Translations under genes and position numbers: made by a program
The notes under the pieces: model-generated
The model's input: only the letters and a program-made list of their open reading frames with translations
Databases searched by the model: none
Told to the model about the DNA's origin: nothing
In this document: piece after piece, positions 13,501 to 24,960 of the stretch
How the letters are laid out: the number at the start of each line of letters is the position of its first letter
Numbering within the stretch: position 1 is the first letter of the stretch
From: Fulvia fulva
Taxonomy: Eukaryota; Ascomycota; Dothideomycetes; Mycosphaerellales; Mycosphaerellaceae
DNA: 64,000 bases
Reading direction: 5' to 3'
NCBI RefSeq assembly: GCF_020509005.1
Contig: NC_063017.1
Span: 3,286,001 to 3,350,000 of the forward strand

Positions 13501-16500
13501 ATTCGTGACCCTCCGTAACACGGATACGATTAAAGGCGGCGATTATATCGAGCTTAGTAAACTACTTCTTACCCGCTATCCTATTAAGCGTGTCTTATAT
13601 TAAGGGGATAGGGTATCTAGACTTTAACGTAATAGCGTTTAGGCCGCGATAGTCTACGTATACCCGACGTCTACTACTAGGCTTATATACTATAAGTACG
13701 GGCGAAGCTATATCCGCTCGTCCTACGTACCTTCGAATCTTCTAGTCGGCTAGGTAGCTATCCGTCTAACGCTTAATTACTTTATCCTCCTAAGGCGATA
13801 TACGGAATAGATGCTTAAAAGGTAGCTTACTTCCTTCCTTAAGGTTAATCTTATAATCGATACCTAGTCGGTATAGTAGTAGCTTATATACCGCCTAAGC
13901 CGAGAAGGTTCGGGCATACTAACGGTACTCGGGTAGTAGGTGATCTACCGGGTCTATAATGTTGTCTTTATTAAGCGATTTGTAGAACCGGTCAATATCT
14001 ACTTACGCGTACATTTTATACGCCCGTAACGAGGGCCCGGATCTTTCTATTACTAGTATAAAGGCTACGGCTCGAGCGTCTAGTCGTTACGTAGTCTTAT
14101 TATCTACTACTATACTATAATTACCTATTATACGCCGTATAGAGTATAAGCTTAGCTAAGCGGTTAGTATCGTATATAAGTATAGAGGATCGGTGCTTTG
14201 CTTCGATCCTAGTAGTTCATCCTTTTCTCGGATATATATAAGGTAGACTTAAGTACCCTTTCGTCTTATATATATTATAAAAGCTCCTACTCCTACTTCT
14301 AGGATGTCTAGTAACTAATTATCCGGTATTATAGTTACGGTTACTTCTACCGGCGTTCTCCGGTCCTTTCCTAAGGAGCGCCTATATAGCTTCTTAATAG
14401 TGTCTCTTCCGTCTACTAGTAAGGGTAGTCTAGTATAGAGACGGGGCTCCGGTTTATCCTCTATAGTTACTACCGGACGGAAGGTTTAATACGTCTATAT
14501 AGGCTACTTTCCTTTATTATAAACTGACTGTACCTATACCGGCTTGCCGTCCTATAGGTATAGCTCCTTATAGCGCTCCGAGTCGAGGGTAAGCGTCCTA
14601 GATTTGTAATAGACACCTAGCTAATATACTATACTCTAAGGCCTACCGAGGACTATATTATATTCGAGGTCGGCGAGCTACGTACTTATAACTTCCTTAT
14701 AACTATTTACGTCTAGTTCTATCGTTATCTATTCCGTAATCTCTACTCCTAAGGTAGAGCTATCCGCTAGCGTAAGGAGTAGAGGCTCTAGTAATAAATA
14801 AACCTTGAAATTGTTATTATACGTATATATTCGGTCTATAAACTTAGAGTTAGTACCGATATTAAAGAACGACTAAGATTTAATACTATTCGCTATACTA
14901 GGCATTACTAAGTATATTACTACCTTAGGTTACTATTCTTATTCCTTTCGAATCGTTCTTAAGGAACGCGAAGATATCCTTAGCCCTTTACCTAGTAGCG
15001 GTAGTAGCTCTAGTTCTTTTAGACTTCTAAAAGGCCTAATACCTACTACGCTTAAGTACTAGCCTAACTATTTCCCCGCTATTATAGAGTAGGTAGACGG
15101 GGTAGTATCTCGTAGTCGAAGAGCTTATATACTCGATTAGTAAGGCGGTGTCTAGTCTTACGACACTTCTTATAGCGGCCTTCGTTTATATATCGAGTGT
15201 TCTTAGCGTTGTCGAGAGGACCGATATTAGCGGCCTATATACTAACTTCGCTACGATCCGCCTACGCCTTACGGGTACGTCGAGAGCGTCCTCCGCTACC
15301 GCTACTATCTCTATTATTAATACTAGAACCGGCGGTAGGTAGGTCGGTCTTCTCGTCCTACTTACTATCCTTCTTATTATCCTTCTTAGTAGGCTACTTT
15401 CTCGGGTATAGTATATCGACTAGGCGGAAATCCTCCTTAGCTCGATATAAGTAATCTTCTATAGCTTTAATCGTCTATAGGTCCTTAGAGATAAACTTCT
15501 AGAGGTACCGGTAATTTAGCTTACGCTAAAGTATATCGATATAGTCCTCTTAATCGCGATAAAGCTATATAATATTCGTACTCTTTCTAAATAAGACGTA
15601 AAACTCGGTAAAGGAGTCGTTACGTCTATCTACTTACTTTAAGGCGGCTATGTCGTCGTATACGCGAGCCTTTACGTTACGCTTACTATAGCGCTTACGT
15701 AAGTCTTTTATAAGCTTATTAAGTGTCTTATATATACGGTCGCCCTTTACGCTAGTAAGGGACGGGATTTAAGGTCCGATTAATTAGAACGCGCTACCCT
15801 TAGTATAGTTATATATAAACTTTAACGTAGCCTTCGAGGTACGGAACGTAGTATTCTATAGCTTAGTTTCTAAGGTGTTCTACTACACCTCGAACGTTAG
15901 CCTAATAGGCGTATTGTCCTTATTCCTATTACTACTAAACTTCTTTACCTCCGTCTTATCTATCTTAAACATAACGTTAAGGTCTAGGTCGATATTAAGT
16001 ATCGTATCCTAGTCCGCGTCGAGCTCCTCGTCCTTACTCTTACGCTTGCTCTTCTTAGACTTCTTCTTATAGTACTTACGGCGATCTTCGTCGTCGCTAG
16101 GCTCGGAGTTAGAATCGGAGTCGGACGAGCTCGAGCTATTAGAGCTATTAGATAGGTTATTGTCTTAGGTACTGTCCTTACGCGATCCGCGGCCGCGACG
16201 TCCTTACTTAAGCTTTTCGGTAAGTCGCTTCTTTAGGTCTATAATTTCGTCGTCCTTAGTCTTCTTAATATACTCGATCTCGCGGTTATAGTCCTTAGCG
16301 GTAGACTTATAGTTAGAGAGCTTATTATTGACGTTGCTCTATTAGTTCTCGAGGTCCTAGATACGATTAACGTGCTCTACGATCTAGGCGTTAAGTTTAG
16401 AGAGCTCTACGTTCTTGTCTTGAATTTACGACATAGGGTTAAGTATATATTTACGGTTCTTAGCTATATCCGGCGTAGGTAGCAGTTTCTTAAAATCGTC

Positions 16501-17180
16501 GACCTACTATTAGAGTAGATTACGGGCTACTATTAGCTAGTCGCGATCCTTTATAGCGGTGTCGCGTTCCTTAGTCGTGTTGTCTAAGCTCTTCTAGATA
16601 TTATTACGATCGGCTATAATTACCTTTAGATCGTCCTTTACTTTAGCGATATCCGGCTCGTTCCTCTTATACTTATCGACCTTATTCGTAAGATACTTAA
16701 TCTACTTATCTACCTTCTACTATAATATCTATATATCTAACTTCTTCTACTTAAACTCGGCCTTATCCTACTTTAGCTTATCCTAGGCTATCCTAACTAC
16801 CGCTCTCTTATCCTAAAGCTTATTTTACGCCTTACCGAATATCTTTAATAACTCGGTTATGTTATAGTCGTCGGCTTAGGCGCGTCGAAGTAGGTAATAG
16901 ATTATAGATAGTACTTTAGGTATACTAGCTATAAGGGCTTAGAACTCGGATATATCTAGGTTCTTTAGCTCCTCTAGATTATAGCGGAAAGTCTTAGCTA
17001 CCTATTGTTCTCATTCTCCTTTATCTATTACTATATTATCGTAATAATTAAACTCGACATCCTATCTAGTCGTATATTCTTTCACTTCGTCGTCCCGGAT
17101 ATAGTCGGAGAGGTTAATCGTCTTAGGCGGTTCGGTAACTAGTTATATTAGTTACTTAATACGCTACTATAGTTACCGTA
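10547..17180 (-). mobile_element. Older Ty3/gypsy relic (element 2), RIP-mutated
   Basis: A second minus-strand gypsy element, interrupted by element 1. Its RT active-site block survives at 13340-13375, reading F-C-S-I-Y-L-D-D with both catalytic Asp residues intact. Integrase should lie at about 10900-12300 and RNase H near 12500-12800. A gag-like region at about 15450-17000 includes a Ser/Asp-then-Lys/Arg-rich stretch (about 16015-16140). Stop codons are frequent. I found no LTR pair: the 3' end should lie left of 3777, and the 5' end is near or beyond the start of LINE A at about 17185. Limits are approximate. Confidence 0.7.
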
Positions 17181-17185
17181 GCCTA

Positions 17186-18176
17186 GACGGCCGCTTTCTA
17201 GAGATAGGCTACGGTAACGCGAAGGGCGTTAAAACCTAGGGCGTAGTATATACTAGTAGCGACGGCTAATACTATCTATATAGCCCGAGAGGACGGATAC
17301 GTATATCGGTTAATAGAGAGCACTAAAGGGCTTAGGCCTATAGAGGTAGATATTGGCTTAAGGAGTAAATAGGGAGGGAGGGCGTAGAGGGAAGCTTTTG
17401 CTCCGGGCTAACCTCTCGAAACGAGGCTATACGGTAGTACTAGATAAGTAGGAAAGCGCGGTTAAGACTTGTTACCTTATCTCGTAGCTAGCTTACTAAA
17501 TACGATTACTTCCTTGTCCTAGTAATATAGATAGGGGGAAGAAGCTAGCGATCGATACTAATAGTAATAGAGCTAATTACGGAGCAAATTCAGACCCTCT
17601 AGTACTATAGTAGGAACCGAGCGGCGTCCTTACTATCCCTCGATATCGTAGGGGCCTTTGACAACGTCTTATACTAAAGGCTAATATATATCCTATAGCA
17701 GAAAGGTATCCCCTAGTAGGCAACGACGTTCGTCTACTCCTTTCTCTAGGAACGGACGATATACCTAGTCCTAGGAAGGTATACGTCCGACCCGGTAAAG
17801 GCAGAGACTAGAATACCTTAGGGATCTACTCTCTCCCCTATCCTATTTCTAATATTTATGTCTAATCTAATCCCCCTACTCACCTCTCCGTAAACCTTAG
17901 TATCGGGATTCGTAGACGACATAAACATTCTAGCCTAGTTAGACTCGATAGAAGAGAACTGTCGCCTCCTTAAAGATAGGTACAAGAAATACGAGGAGTA
18001 GGCAAAGAAGTATAGTGCCCGGTTCGCCCCTAAAAAGTACTAACTTATACACTTTAGTAAAGCGAGAATATACTATAATATAAAGGCGGCGGTAAGAATC
18101 TAAGGCTACGAGACTAAGCTATTAGCGGAGCTACGAGTACTAGGGATCTAGCTCGACCCGAAGCTAAGCTAGAATA
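17186..18176 (+). mobile_element. LINE copy A, 5' part (split by the copia insertion)
   Basis: RIP-mutated plus-strand non-LTR element. 17186-17515 is the reverse complement of 27605-27930 (LINE B) and 17515-17935 is the reverse complement of 1-405 (LINE C), so three copies are present. The RT motif FVDD (GFVDDINIL context) is intact at 17909-17920. The element stops at 18176, where a copia element sits with its GAATA target duplication (18172-18176), and resumes at 23723. Confidence 0.75.
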
Positions 18177-18412
18177 TGTTAAACAGGTACGAGTTGCGCA
18201 GCAGTGGAAGACGGCGGATCACACAAAAGACGAAGAAGGACCCAAATGGGATAGCGTGTATCTACATACAGTATCGCCGGTGTTGGTGTAGGTAGATGCT
18301 AGGTGTCCGGATGTTTGCCAGCCTATAGGGGCTGGCAAACCCTAGTCACGTGATCTATCACATGACACACCCACACCTACATGCTTGTCCTGCGGCCTGT
18401 ATGTTCTCAACA
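18177..18412 (-). repeat. 3' LTR of the copia element
   Basis: 236 bp, TGTT...AACA, identical to 23482-23717. It contains a perfect 11-bp stem with a 6-base loop (18313-18340) and a TCACGTGA palindrome (18346-18353). A short purine-rich tract on the minus strand (complement of about 18413-18421) adjoins it as the candidate polypurine tract. Confidence 0.95.
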
Positions 18413-18447
18413 CTCCCACTCAGGCCACATGGTCTCCTACAATCCCT

Positions 18448-21400
18448 TTACGCAAGCTGGAGCTGCCTTACAAAGTTTTGGAACTGCTGGCCATTGAGGG
18501 GCTTTGTTAACCCATCAGCAGCCATGTCCTTTGTATGGCAGTAGTCCACTGCAATCTTCTTCTGCCACCAGAGATGTCTGACATAGTTATATGCAACATC
18601 AATATGCTTTGACCTTTCATGCACATGGGCATCTTTGACAAGTGTCAAAGCGGCTTGGTTGTCACCCATGAGCTTGACTGGCCTTAGCTCGTCAACAGTG
18701 CCCTTGCTTGCCCTTACACTCGGCTGGAAAGAGCTCTTTCCTACCAGTTCTGGGCACCCCATTTCCCTGAGGACAGCAGCAAGAAATTGTGACTGCTTTG
18801 CGGCTGCGTTCATAGCCATGAACTCAGCTTCCATTGTTGATGTTGCAACAGACTTCTGCTTCCTACTCATCCAGGACACAGGTGATCCACAAAGGAACCA
18901 CACGTATCCCAGAATTGAGACTCTATCCACTTTGTCCATAGCGTAGTCAGAGTCCGAGTATCCCTGGAGATTGCCCCCTCCCTTTCTATACATAAGACCT
19001 AGGTCTGGGTACGACCGCAGGTATCGGGAGAGCTTCTTCAAAGCCTTCATATGCTGCTGCGAGGGATCAGCAACAAATGAGCTAATTCTTCCAAGGGGGA
19101 ATGCTAAGTCTGGCCTTGTCATTGTCATTGGCCACATCCAGGTACCATTGTGGCTCTGGTAATCCTGTTTGTTGCACCTCTCATCCATAGGTGCCGTAGG
19201 CACTAAATGCTCGTAGCTCTCCATAGGTGAGTGGGTTGGCGTAGCCTTCTCTCTAGCCATGTTCATCTTGGCTAAGTTAGCGTGGACATAGTGTCCTTGA
19301 TCAAGCTTCAAAGTGCCTTGGGACCTGTCTCTTGTAATCCTCATTCCAAGGATCTTCGTAGGTTCACCAAGATCTTTAATCTTAAACACTTTTCCAAGCT
19401 CAGCCTTAAACCACTGAACATCTGACAGCTTCGGAGCTGCAATGGGTATGTCATCCACATGGGTAAGGACCATAAGGTCTCTATCCGTATGGATAAGTAG
19501 GCATGGATCTACCTGGGACTGGGTAAATCCAATCTTCTCTAGCTTCGCAACACAGAGCTTGTTCCAGTCTCTAGCTGCTTGCTTAAGCCCATAAAGGCTT
19601 CGTAGGACCTTGAACACCATGTTTGGAGGTGCTTCAACTCCTGGGGGTGGGATCATATAGATGTCTTCAAGAAGGCTGCTTTGGGTAAAAGCATTATTCA
19701 CATCCACTAGGTGCATCTCGAGATCTCTCTCACATACTACTGCCATGAATACTCGGAGAGTATCATGTCTAACAGTAGGTGCAAAGGTCTCTTCGAAGTC
19801 AACCCCATATTTCTGTGAAAACCCTCTTGCAACTAGTCTTGCCTTGAACTTCTCAATGGCTCCACTAATCATTCTTTTCACATCAAAGACCCACCTAGAA
19901 GTAATTAGATTCGCACCCTTTGGCGGTACAACTGCTTCCCAGGTGTTGTTGCTTGCTAAGGCAATAAGTTCGTTCTCGATTGCCTCTCTCCACATATGTC
20001 CCCATTCGGGGTCTCCTACGGCTGCCTTATAGGACTTTGGGATTGGCACTTCCTGCTGATAGGCTATGGCCTGCCCAACAGCAGCAAATGCATGTTCTTC
20101 CACGTCGTTCAGAATCTCCTCTACCCAGCTCATTGTAGGGTCTAGATGGAACATCTGGGCGATAAGAGCCTTATGGTGTTTAGCCTCATGCTCTTCAGAG
20201 TTATCATCTCCGTCCCCCCTTGACCTCTTGTTGCCTGCAACCTGAGGTGGCGCTGGGTGTTCGGATGGGTCGAACTGAACGACATCTTCTTTTTCTTTCA
20301 TTGGAGTACCCTGATCTCCAAACTTCTGGTATTCCCCAATGTCCTTTGGGGGAGGGGGAAGTTGCACAAACAGCGGTTGCTGTGGTGTTGATGACTTGGG
20401 TAGGTTCTGTATAGATCCACCGTTATCGGCCTTCGACAGTGTTGAAACCGCCTCAATATTTTCTCCTGGCCTTCGTAACGGTGTCTCTGATAATCCCCTA
20501 TCGGAAAATTTCGCCCCAAAGGGCTTCCTCCCAACAGGATTGCGCTGTGGCGCTCGACTCGGCTGGTTAGTGAAGGTGATACCAAGATCCATATCTCCCC
20601 CCTTCTCATTCTCAAACCAGTCGACGTGACTATGCGCTTTTATTGCTTTCATGTCGGGATCCCAGAACAGCCATTGTTTTGTGGTGTTTTCTGAGTAGCC
20701 CACAAACACGGCTTCTTTTCCTCGGTTCATCAACTTGTCTCTCCTCAAGCCTTGAGGTTGGGCTCTTGGGTCTACATAGACCACAGCTTTGCATCCCCAG
20801 ACGCGGAAATGGTCGACTGACGGTACTTGGCCAGTAAAGGCTTCTTCTGGTGAAAGAGCAATACCATCAATGATCGGACCATTAGGCAGTCTGTTTCTGA
20901 TCACAGTCTGTGCTTGCAAAGCTTCTGGCCAGAACTCAACTGGCATGCCAGAGTCTTCAAGCATAGCCCGGACTGTGTTCTCAGAGGCTTGAATTGACCT
21001 TTCCACAGGTCCATTTTGAAGAGAGTTGTAGGCATCAGTTGTGTCCATCTGAGTGCCAAACTCCTTCTCCCACTCTTTTAGCAAGGCGAGAATTTCCTTT
21101 GCACCATCACTGCGGATCGCAGACAGAAAGCACCTTGACTGCCGTTCTGCCTGGACCTTCCAATCCCGTAGGGCTGCAGGAGCGTCGCTCCTGGCCTTCA
21201 AAGGGATTACCCACTTCTTCCTAGAGAAGTTGTCTACAATCTCAAGCCAATATTTGTATCCTAGCCTAGAGACTGCGCCCTGAAAAGGCCCACAGATGTC
21301 AATGGAGATGAGGGCCAGCCTCTCCCCTTTCCTCTCTGTGGCAGGTCCTTTGAACTTCCTCATGTTTGCAAGGGAGCAGACCTTGCAATTCTGGTGTTCA

Positions 21401-22974
21401 GAAGGAACAGGAATGGGATCTTTCTTGTCAGTGACTCTATGCAGGTTTCTTAGCAGTCCCTTGCCAAGGTGTGCACATCTTCTATGCCATAGCTCCCACT
21501 GATCTTCGGACTCAGTGTTAGCCATAGCGGTACCGTCACGTTCTTGAGAGAGTATGCCAGCATGCTGTGGCTCAAGAATTTCCGAGATCGAGTGGATAAA
21601 CGGTACTCCTCCTCGAAGTTTGGTCTGGACAACGGGTTTACCAGACAAGGATTTTAGGGTGAAACTGGGTGGTTGGACAGCAAACTGTTGGCTGAACTGA
21701 TTCCACGAAACAAGACTAACTCCAAGGCCAGGAACAAACAGGACATTTTCTAAGACAATTTGCTTTCCAGAAGGACCACCCATTACTGCACTTCCCATAT
21801 GTGTAGCTTGTAGATAGCCACCCCCAACCTTGATCCACTTCCTCTTTTGAAGAGGCTTCAGTGTCCTGAATAGTGAATCTTGGTCAGTCATATGTGATGA
21901 TGCACAAGAGTCAAGCAACCACTCGGACGAGGGGTACTTGCCTTTGGCTTCCACAGTGGAATGGGCAACCTCATCAACATCATCATCTTCTGATGGTATC
22001 TCAGGGTCTGATGCGTCTTCCTGGGTCGCATGGGCCCTTGCAGGCTTACTAGAGGAGGCCTTTGGCTTGCGGCTCTCCTTCATCTGCTTTGCAAGGTCCG
22101 TCATCACCTTGAGGACATCACGAAGGTTTGGTGATGATGACCTCCTACGAGGTGGTGACGGTTGTCTCTTAGCAGGGTAGGTAACCCTAGCTAGTTTGTC
22201 CTTGTTCCTAACAGCCTGCTGAGCTGCAGAAAGGTGTGGGCACTTGCTCATAAAATGGTCACCACCGCAGAGATGGCACGTGAGCTTGCCCTGGAAACCC
22301 TTCTTAGCAAACATGGCTGTCCCTTGATGAATCATTGATTCTTGCTTCTCCCTAAGAATTGCAAGAATGTCTTGTGGTGAGAGATTCACCTGGGCATCAA
22401 TTGCATCGCGAATTGAGCCAAATGAGTCTGGCAGAGCTGCTAAGAGTTGCTGGATCTTTCTGTCCTCAGTCTTGATGTCTTGGAACTGAGGCGAGATTGA
22501 AACAGCCCTCCTTGCAATTGAGCTAAGCTCCTGCCAGGCGTCATCTATAGACTGGTCTTCTGTCATCACGAAATTGGTGTATTGCTGAAGCAAACTTCTT
22601 CCAGTAGCGAGAAGTCTTCTCTTATATTTAGCTTCAGCCCATTCCCACAACTCCTTCGCATGCCGGATCTCGTATGTCATCTCTTGGTCATCTGTCGACA
22701 GACAGATGTACATCTCATACAGGGCCGTTGCATTGTGCCGTCTGTACGATGCCTTCCTTATCGCTTGATCCAAAGGAAGGGATGACTCCGATGATGCAGA
22801 GGGTGTCGCTATAGATGGGGTTGCAGCGGGAATGTCCGTGATGATGTCTTCGAGGACCCAGTCAACCTGCTTTGATACCAGGTGTATTCTCATCAGCTTG
22901 AACCATGTTTCGTGGTTCTCTCTTGTCAGAAGAGGTGCTGCTCTCTTTCTTATGAACCCAGTCTCGTTCTCCAT
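18448..22974 (-). CDS. Copia gag-pol polyprotein
   Basis: A 1508-aa polyprotein counted from the first ATG (22974); the open frame continues upstream to 23148 without an ATG. Domains in order: gag, with a CCHC zinc knuckle at residues 233-245; aspartic protease, with an LLDSCAS motif at about 353-359; integrase, with an HHCC zinc site (H497, H502, C530, C533) and D559, D623, E658 as the likely catalytic triad; reverse transcriptase, with VDVNNAF at about 1090-1096 and HVDD at 1172-1175; RNase H near 1320-1450. The order protease-integrase-RT is diagnostic of Ty1/copia. There is no separate gag stop or frameshift. A leader of about 500 bp separates it from the 5' LTR. No stop or frameshift mutation is visible. 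Confidence 0.93.
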   Translation of the reverse strand: MENETGFIRKRAAPLLTRENHETWFKLMRIHLVSKQVDWVLEDIITDIPAATPSIATPSASSESSLPLDQAIRKASYRRHNATALYEMYICLSTDDQEMTYEIRHAKELWEWAEAKYKRRLLATGRSLLQQYTNFVMTEDQSIDDAWQELSSIARRAVSISPQFQDIKTEDRKIQQLLAALPDSFGSIRDAIDAQVNLSPQDILAILREKQESMIHQGTAMFAKKGFQGKLTCHLCGGDHFMSKCPHLSAAQQAVRNKDKLARVTYPAKRQPSPPRRRSSSPNLRDVLKVMTDLAKQMKESRKPKASSSKPARAHATQEDASDPEIPSEDDDVDEVAHSTVEAKGKYPSSEWLLDSCASSHMTDQDSLFRTLKPLQKRKWIKVGGGYLQATHMGSAVMGGPSGKQIVLENVLFVPGLGVSLVSWNQFSQQFAVQPPSFTLKSLSGKPVVQTKLRGGVPFIHSISEILEPQHAGILSQERDGTAMANTESEDQWELWHRRCAHLGKGLLRNLHRVTDKKDPIPVPSEHQNCKVCSLANMRKFKGPATERKGERLALISIDICGPFQGAVSRLGYKYWLEIVDNFSRKKWVIPLKARSDAPAALRDWKVQAERQSRCFLSAIRSDGAKEILALLKEWEKEFGTQMDTTDAYNSLQNGPVERSIQASENTVRAMLEDSGMPVEFWPEALQAQTVIRNRLPNGPIIDGIALSPEEAFTGQVPSVDHFRVWGCKAVVYVDPRAQPQGLRRDKLMNRGKEAVFVGYSENTTKQWLFWDPDMKAIKAHSHVDWFENEKGGDMDLGITFTNQPSRAPQRNPVGRKPFGAKFSDRGLSETPLRRPGENIEAVSTLSKADNGGSIQNLPKSSTPQQPLFVQLPPPPKDIGEYQKFGDQGTPMKEKEDVVQFDPSEHPAPPQVAGNKRSRGDGDDNSEEHEAKHHKALIAQMFHLDPTMSWVEEILNDVEEHAFAAVGQAIAYQQEVPIPKSYKAAVGDPEWGHMWREAIENELIALASNNTWEAVVPPKGANLITSRWVFDVKRMISGAIEKFKARLVARGFSQKYGVDFEETFAPTVRHDTLRVFMAVVCERDLEMHLVDVNNAFTQSSLLEDIYMIPPPGVEAPPNMVFKVLRSLYGLKQAARDWNKLCVAKLEKIGFTQSQVDPCLLIHTDRDLMVLTHVDDIPIAAPKLSDVQWFKAELGKVFKIKDLGEPTKILGMRITRDRSQGTLKLDQGHYVHANLAKMNMAREKATPTHSPMESYEHLVPTAPMDERCNKQDYQSHNGTWMWPMTMTRPDLAFPLGRISSFVADPSQQHMKALKKLSRYLRSYPDLGLMYRKGGGNLQGYSDSDYAMDKVDRVSILGYVWFLCGSPVSWMSRKQKSVATSTMEAEFMAMNAAAKQSQFLAAVLREMGCPELVGKSSFQPSVRASKGTVDELRPVKLMGDNQAALTLVKDAHVHERSKHIDVAYNYVRHLWWQKKIAVDYCHTKDMAADGLTKPLNGQQFQNFVRQLQLA

Positions 22975-23468
22975 TTTTTGTAAGTTGAGGGACAGGTTGG
23001 CTGCCCTCAGGTAAAAGGATGTATTCGGTCGTACGCGATCGGATCGAAATGGGATAAACCGAACGCGAGGTTGATAGCGGAGAGGATGGCTATCCGCCGG
23101 GAAGAGGAGGAAAGTCGGTCGGTAAGGATCGTGTTGGTGCTGAGACACTGTAGCGTAACTCTCTCAGCAGAGGGGGTTTCTGAGACACTGCGGCTCTCTC
23201 AGAATGAACAGTTAGTCGATGCGAACGCGATGTCCGGAGAGCGACTCTTCTCAGTAAGCTCGCCCACTTGTCTGAGGTATTGGCACAGGCTCCCTGACTC
23301 GGAGTCTGACAGTGCCTCACTAGGCTCTTTCACGTCTTATATGCACCTACAGCGCGGCTGTAGCTTCCTGTGCAATGCGGGTGCGGCCTCCAGTCTGCCT
23401 TCCTTTTGTTCTGAAGAGGAATAACTCCAATACGACTTTGTCGAGGGTGAAACACCGAGTTGCTAACC

Positions 23469-23481
23469 CGGGCTCATAACC
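23469..23481 (-). other. Primer-binding site for a half initiator-tRNA-Met
   Basis: Directly next to the 5' LTR, the plus strand reads CGGGCTCATAACC, which resembles the anticodon arm of eukaryotic initiator tRNA-Met rather than a tRNA 3' end. Drosophila copia and some fungal copia elements are primed by a 5' half of this tRNA cut in the anticodon loop. The same mechanism is inferred here. Confidence 0.65.
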
Positions 23482-23717
23482 TGTTAAACAGGTACGAGTT
23501 GCGCAGCAGTGGAAGACGGCGGATCACACAAAAGACGAAGAAGGACCCAAATGGGATAGCGTGTATCTACATACAGTATCGCCGGTGTTGGTGTAGGTAG
23601 ATGCTAGGTGTCCGGATGTTTGCCAGCCTATAGGGGCTGGCAAACCCTAGTCACGTGATCTATCACATGACACACCCACACCTACATGCTTGTCCTGCGG
23701 CCTGTATGTTCTCAACA
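23482..23717 (-). repeat. 5' LTR of the copia element
   Basis: 236 bp, identical by eye to 18177-18412, followed by the GAATA target duplication (23718-23722). It carries the same 11-bp hairpin (23618-23645). As the 5' LTR it should hold the promoter for the minus-strand transcript. Confidence 0.95.
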
Positions 23718-23722
23718 GAATA

Positions 23723-24960
23723 TATAGATTAAGAAAGCCTAGAGTCGAGCGTAAGTCAATAAAGCCTCGATAAAGAGGCTTACGGTATCTATATAGAGAG
23801 TAATATTCGATAAGGTAAGAGTAATATATAAGGCGATCGTTAGACTAGCTATATTATACGGGGTATAGATTTAGGGAACAGGAGGCGTAGCTAAGCCGAT
23901 CCCGAAAAGGATAGAGTAACCCCTAAATAGGATATAGGTAGGCAACCTACGTAGGGTACTAGGCGTATATAAGACAACGTTAATAAGTACGGTAGAAATA
24001 GAGACAGGAATACTACTAATCGGCTAGTATATCCGGGGAATGAGAATTCAATACGCGGTAAAGACGATAGGTTACCTAGCATAAACTACGATCTAGGAGG
24101 CAAAGAATAAGATAGAAAGCCGCTACCGGAGAGGGGTAGGACATAGGACTAGCCAAAAAGAGGATGACCTTACTACCTTTACGGCCGTATAGACAAGTAC
24201 CGAATAGCTAGTACGAAAGGAGGAGGAGCGTAGGACTCGCTAGGCCGGCGGGAGCAAGGCTAAGACCTAAAGCCTAGCGGAATAGATAGCGAGCTACCTA
24301 TAGGAGCAGGACTAGAAAAGGAAGCCCCCTAAGACAATAGGCCCGATAGTACTCCGAGCCTTCTAGAGACATAATTACTAGCTATATAGGGACCTAATAA
24401 GGGCCGAAGCAAGTATAGCGATCCAAATTAGGTCCGAATATATTAGATTAAGGGCCTACCTATTTAGGAGACGCGTACTAGACATCTATAGCCTAGCCTA
24501 CTAGTATAGCTACCTATCGTAAAACCGAGAATATATACTACTACGATACTAATAGTAGGCGAGAGGCAGGGGAAATTAGAGGCACTAAGCGGGAAGGAGA
24601 GACTATAAGTCAATTATTAGGGACAAAGGTAACATTCGCCGAATCTCTCGGTAGATACTATAGTAGGGATACCTCTAGTAGTTTAGCCTCGCTAGCAAGA
24701 CGGAGGAGTAGATAGATAAGAGGCGGAAGCGAGGGGGGTTATAGATAGGGTAGTCATTAGGGCAGGCCTATAATACTAGCATACCCCTAATAAGGGAAAT
24801 TTAAGACGACAACTAGGAGGAAAAGACAGGCGGGAAGGAGGAGGGGTTTTTACTAATACGGTTTCCCCTCTATATATACGAAAACAAGATAGTATAGCTA
24901 TATAGGCCAAAGGGCACTACAACAGCTTAATGAAATATCTATCTATCTATATTTGCTCGT
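23723..24960 (+). mobile_element. LINE copy A, 3' part
   Basis: Continuation of the LINE interrupted at 18176; the copia target duplication joins the two parts. RIP-mutated. The 3' end carries a short TATC-type tail (about 24943-24955), and the stretch before it (about 24840-24880) is similar in reverse complement to about 25860-25900, the 3' end of LINE B. The RNase H and C-terminal parts of ORF2 are not individually recognisable because of RIP stops. Confidence 0.6.

Larger units (their letters stand above)
18177..23717 (-). mobile_element. Intact young Ty1/copia retrotransposon
   Basis: A 5541-bp element with two 236-bp LTRs that look identical base for base, TGTT...AACA ends and a 5-bp target duplication GAATA (18172-18176 and 23718-23722). 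It encodes one long uninterrupted gag-pol frame on the minus strand. It is rich in CA and TG, unlike everything around it, so it arrived after its target was RIP-mutated and has not been mutated itself. Identical LTRs indicate recent insertion. Structurally it looks autonomous. This is an ordinary fungal retroelement, not a recognised pathogen. Confidence 0.95.

Noticed and set aside
18190..18215. Similarity of the LTR start (GCGCAGCAGTGGAAG) to a tRNA D-arm
   Set aside because: Short, gapped match with no tRNA structure around it; coincidence is the simpler reading.
22975..23148. 58-residue N-terminal extension of the copia polyprotein
   Set aside because: The frame is open but begins with GTG; the first ATG (22974) starts a normal gag N terminus.
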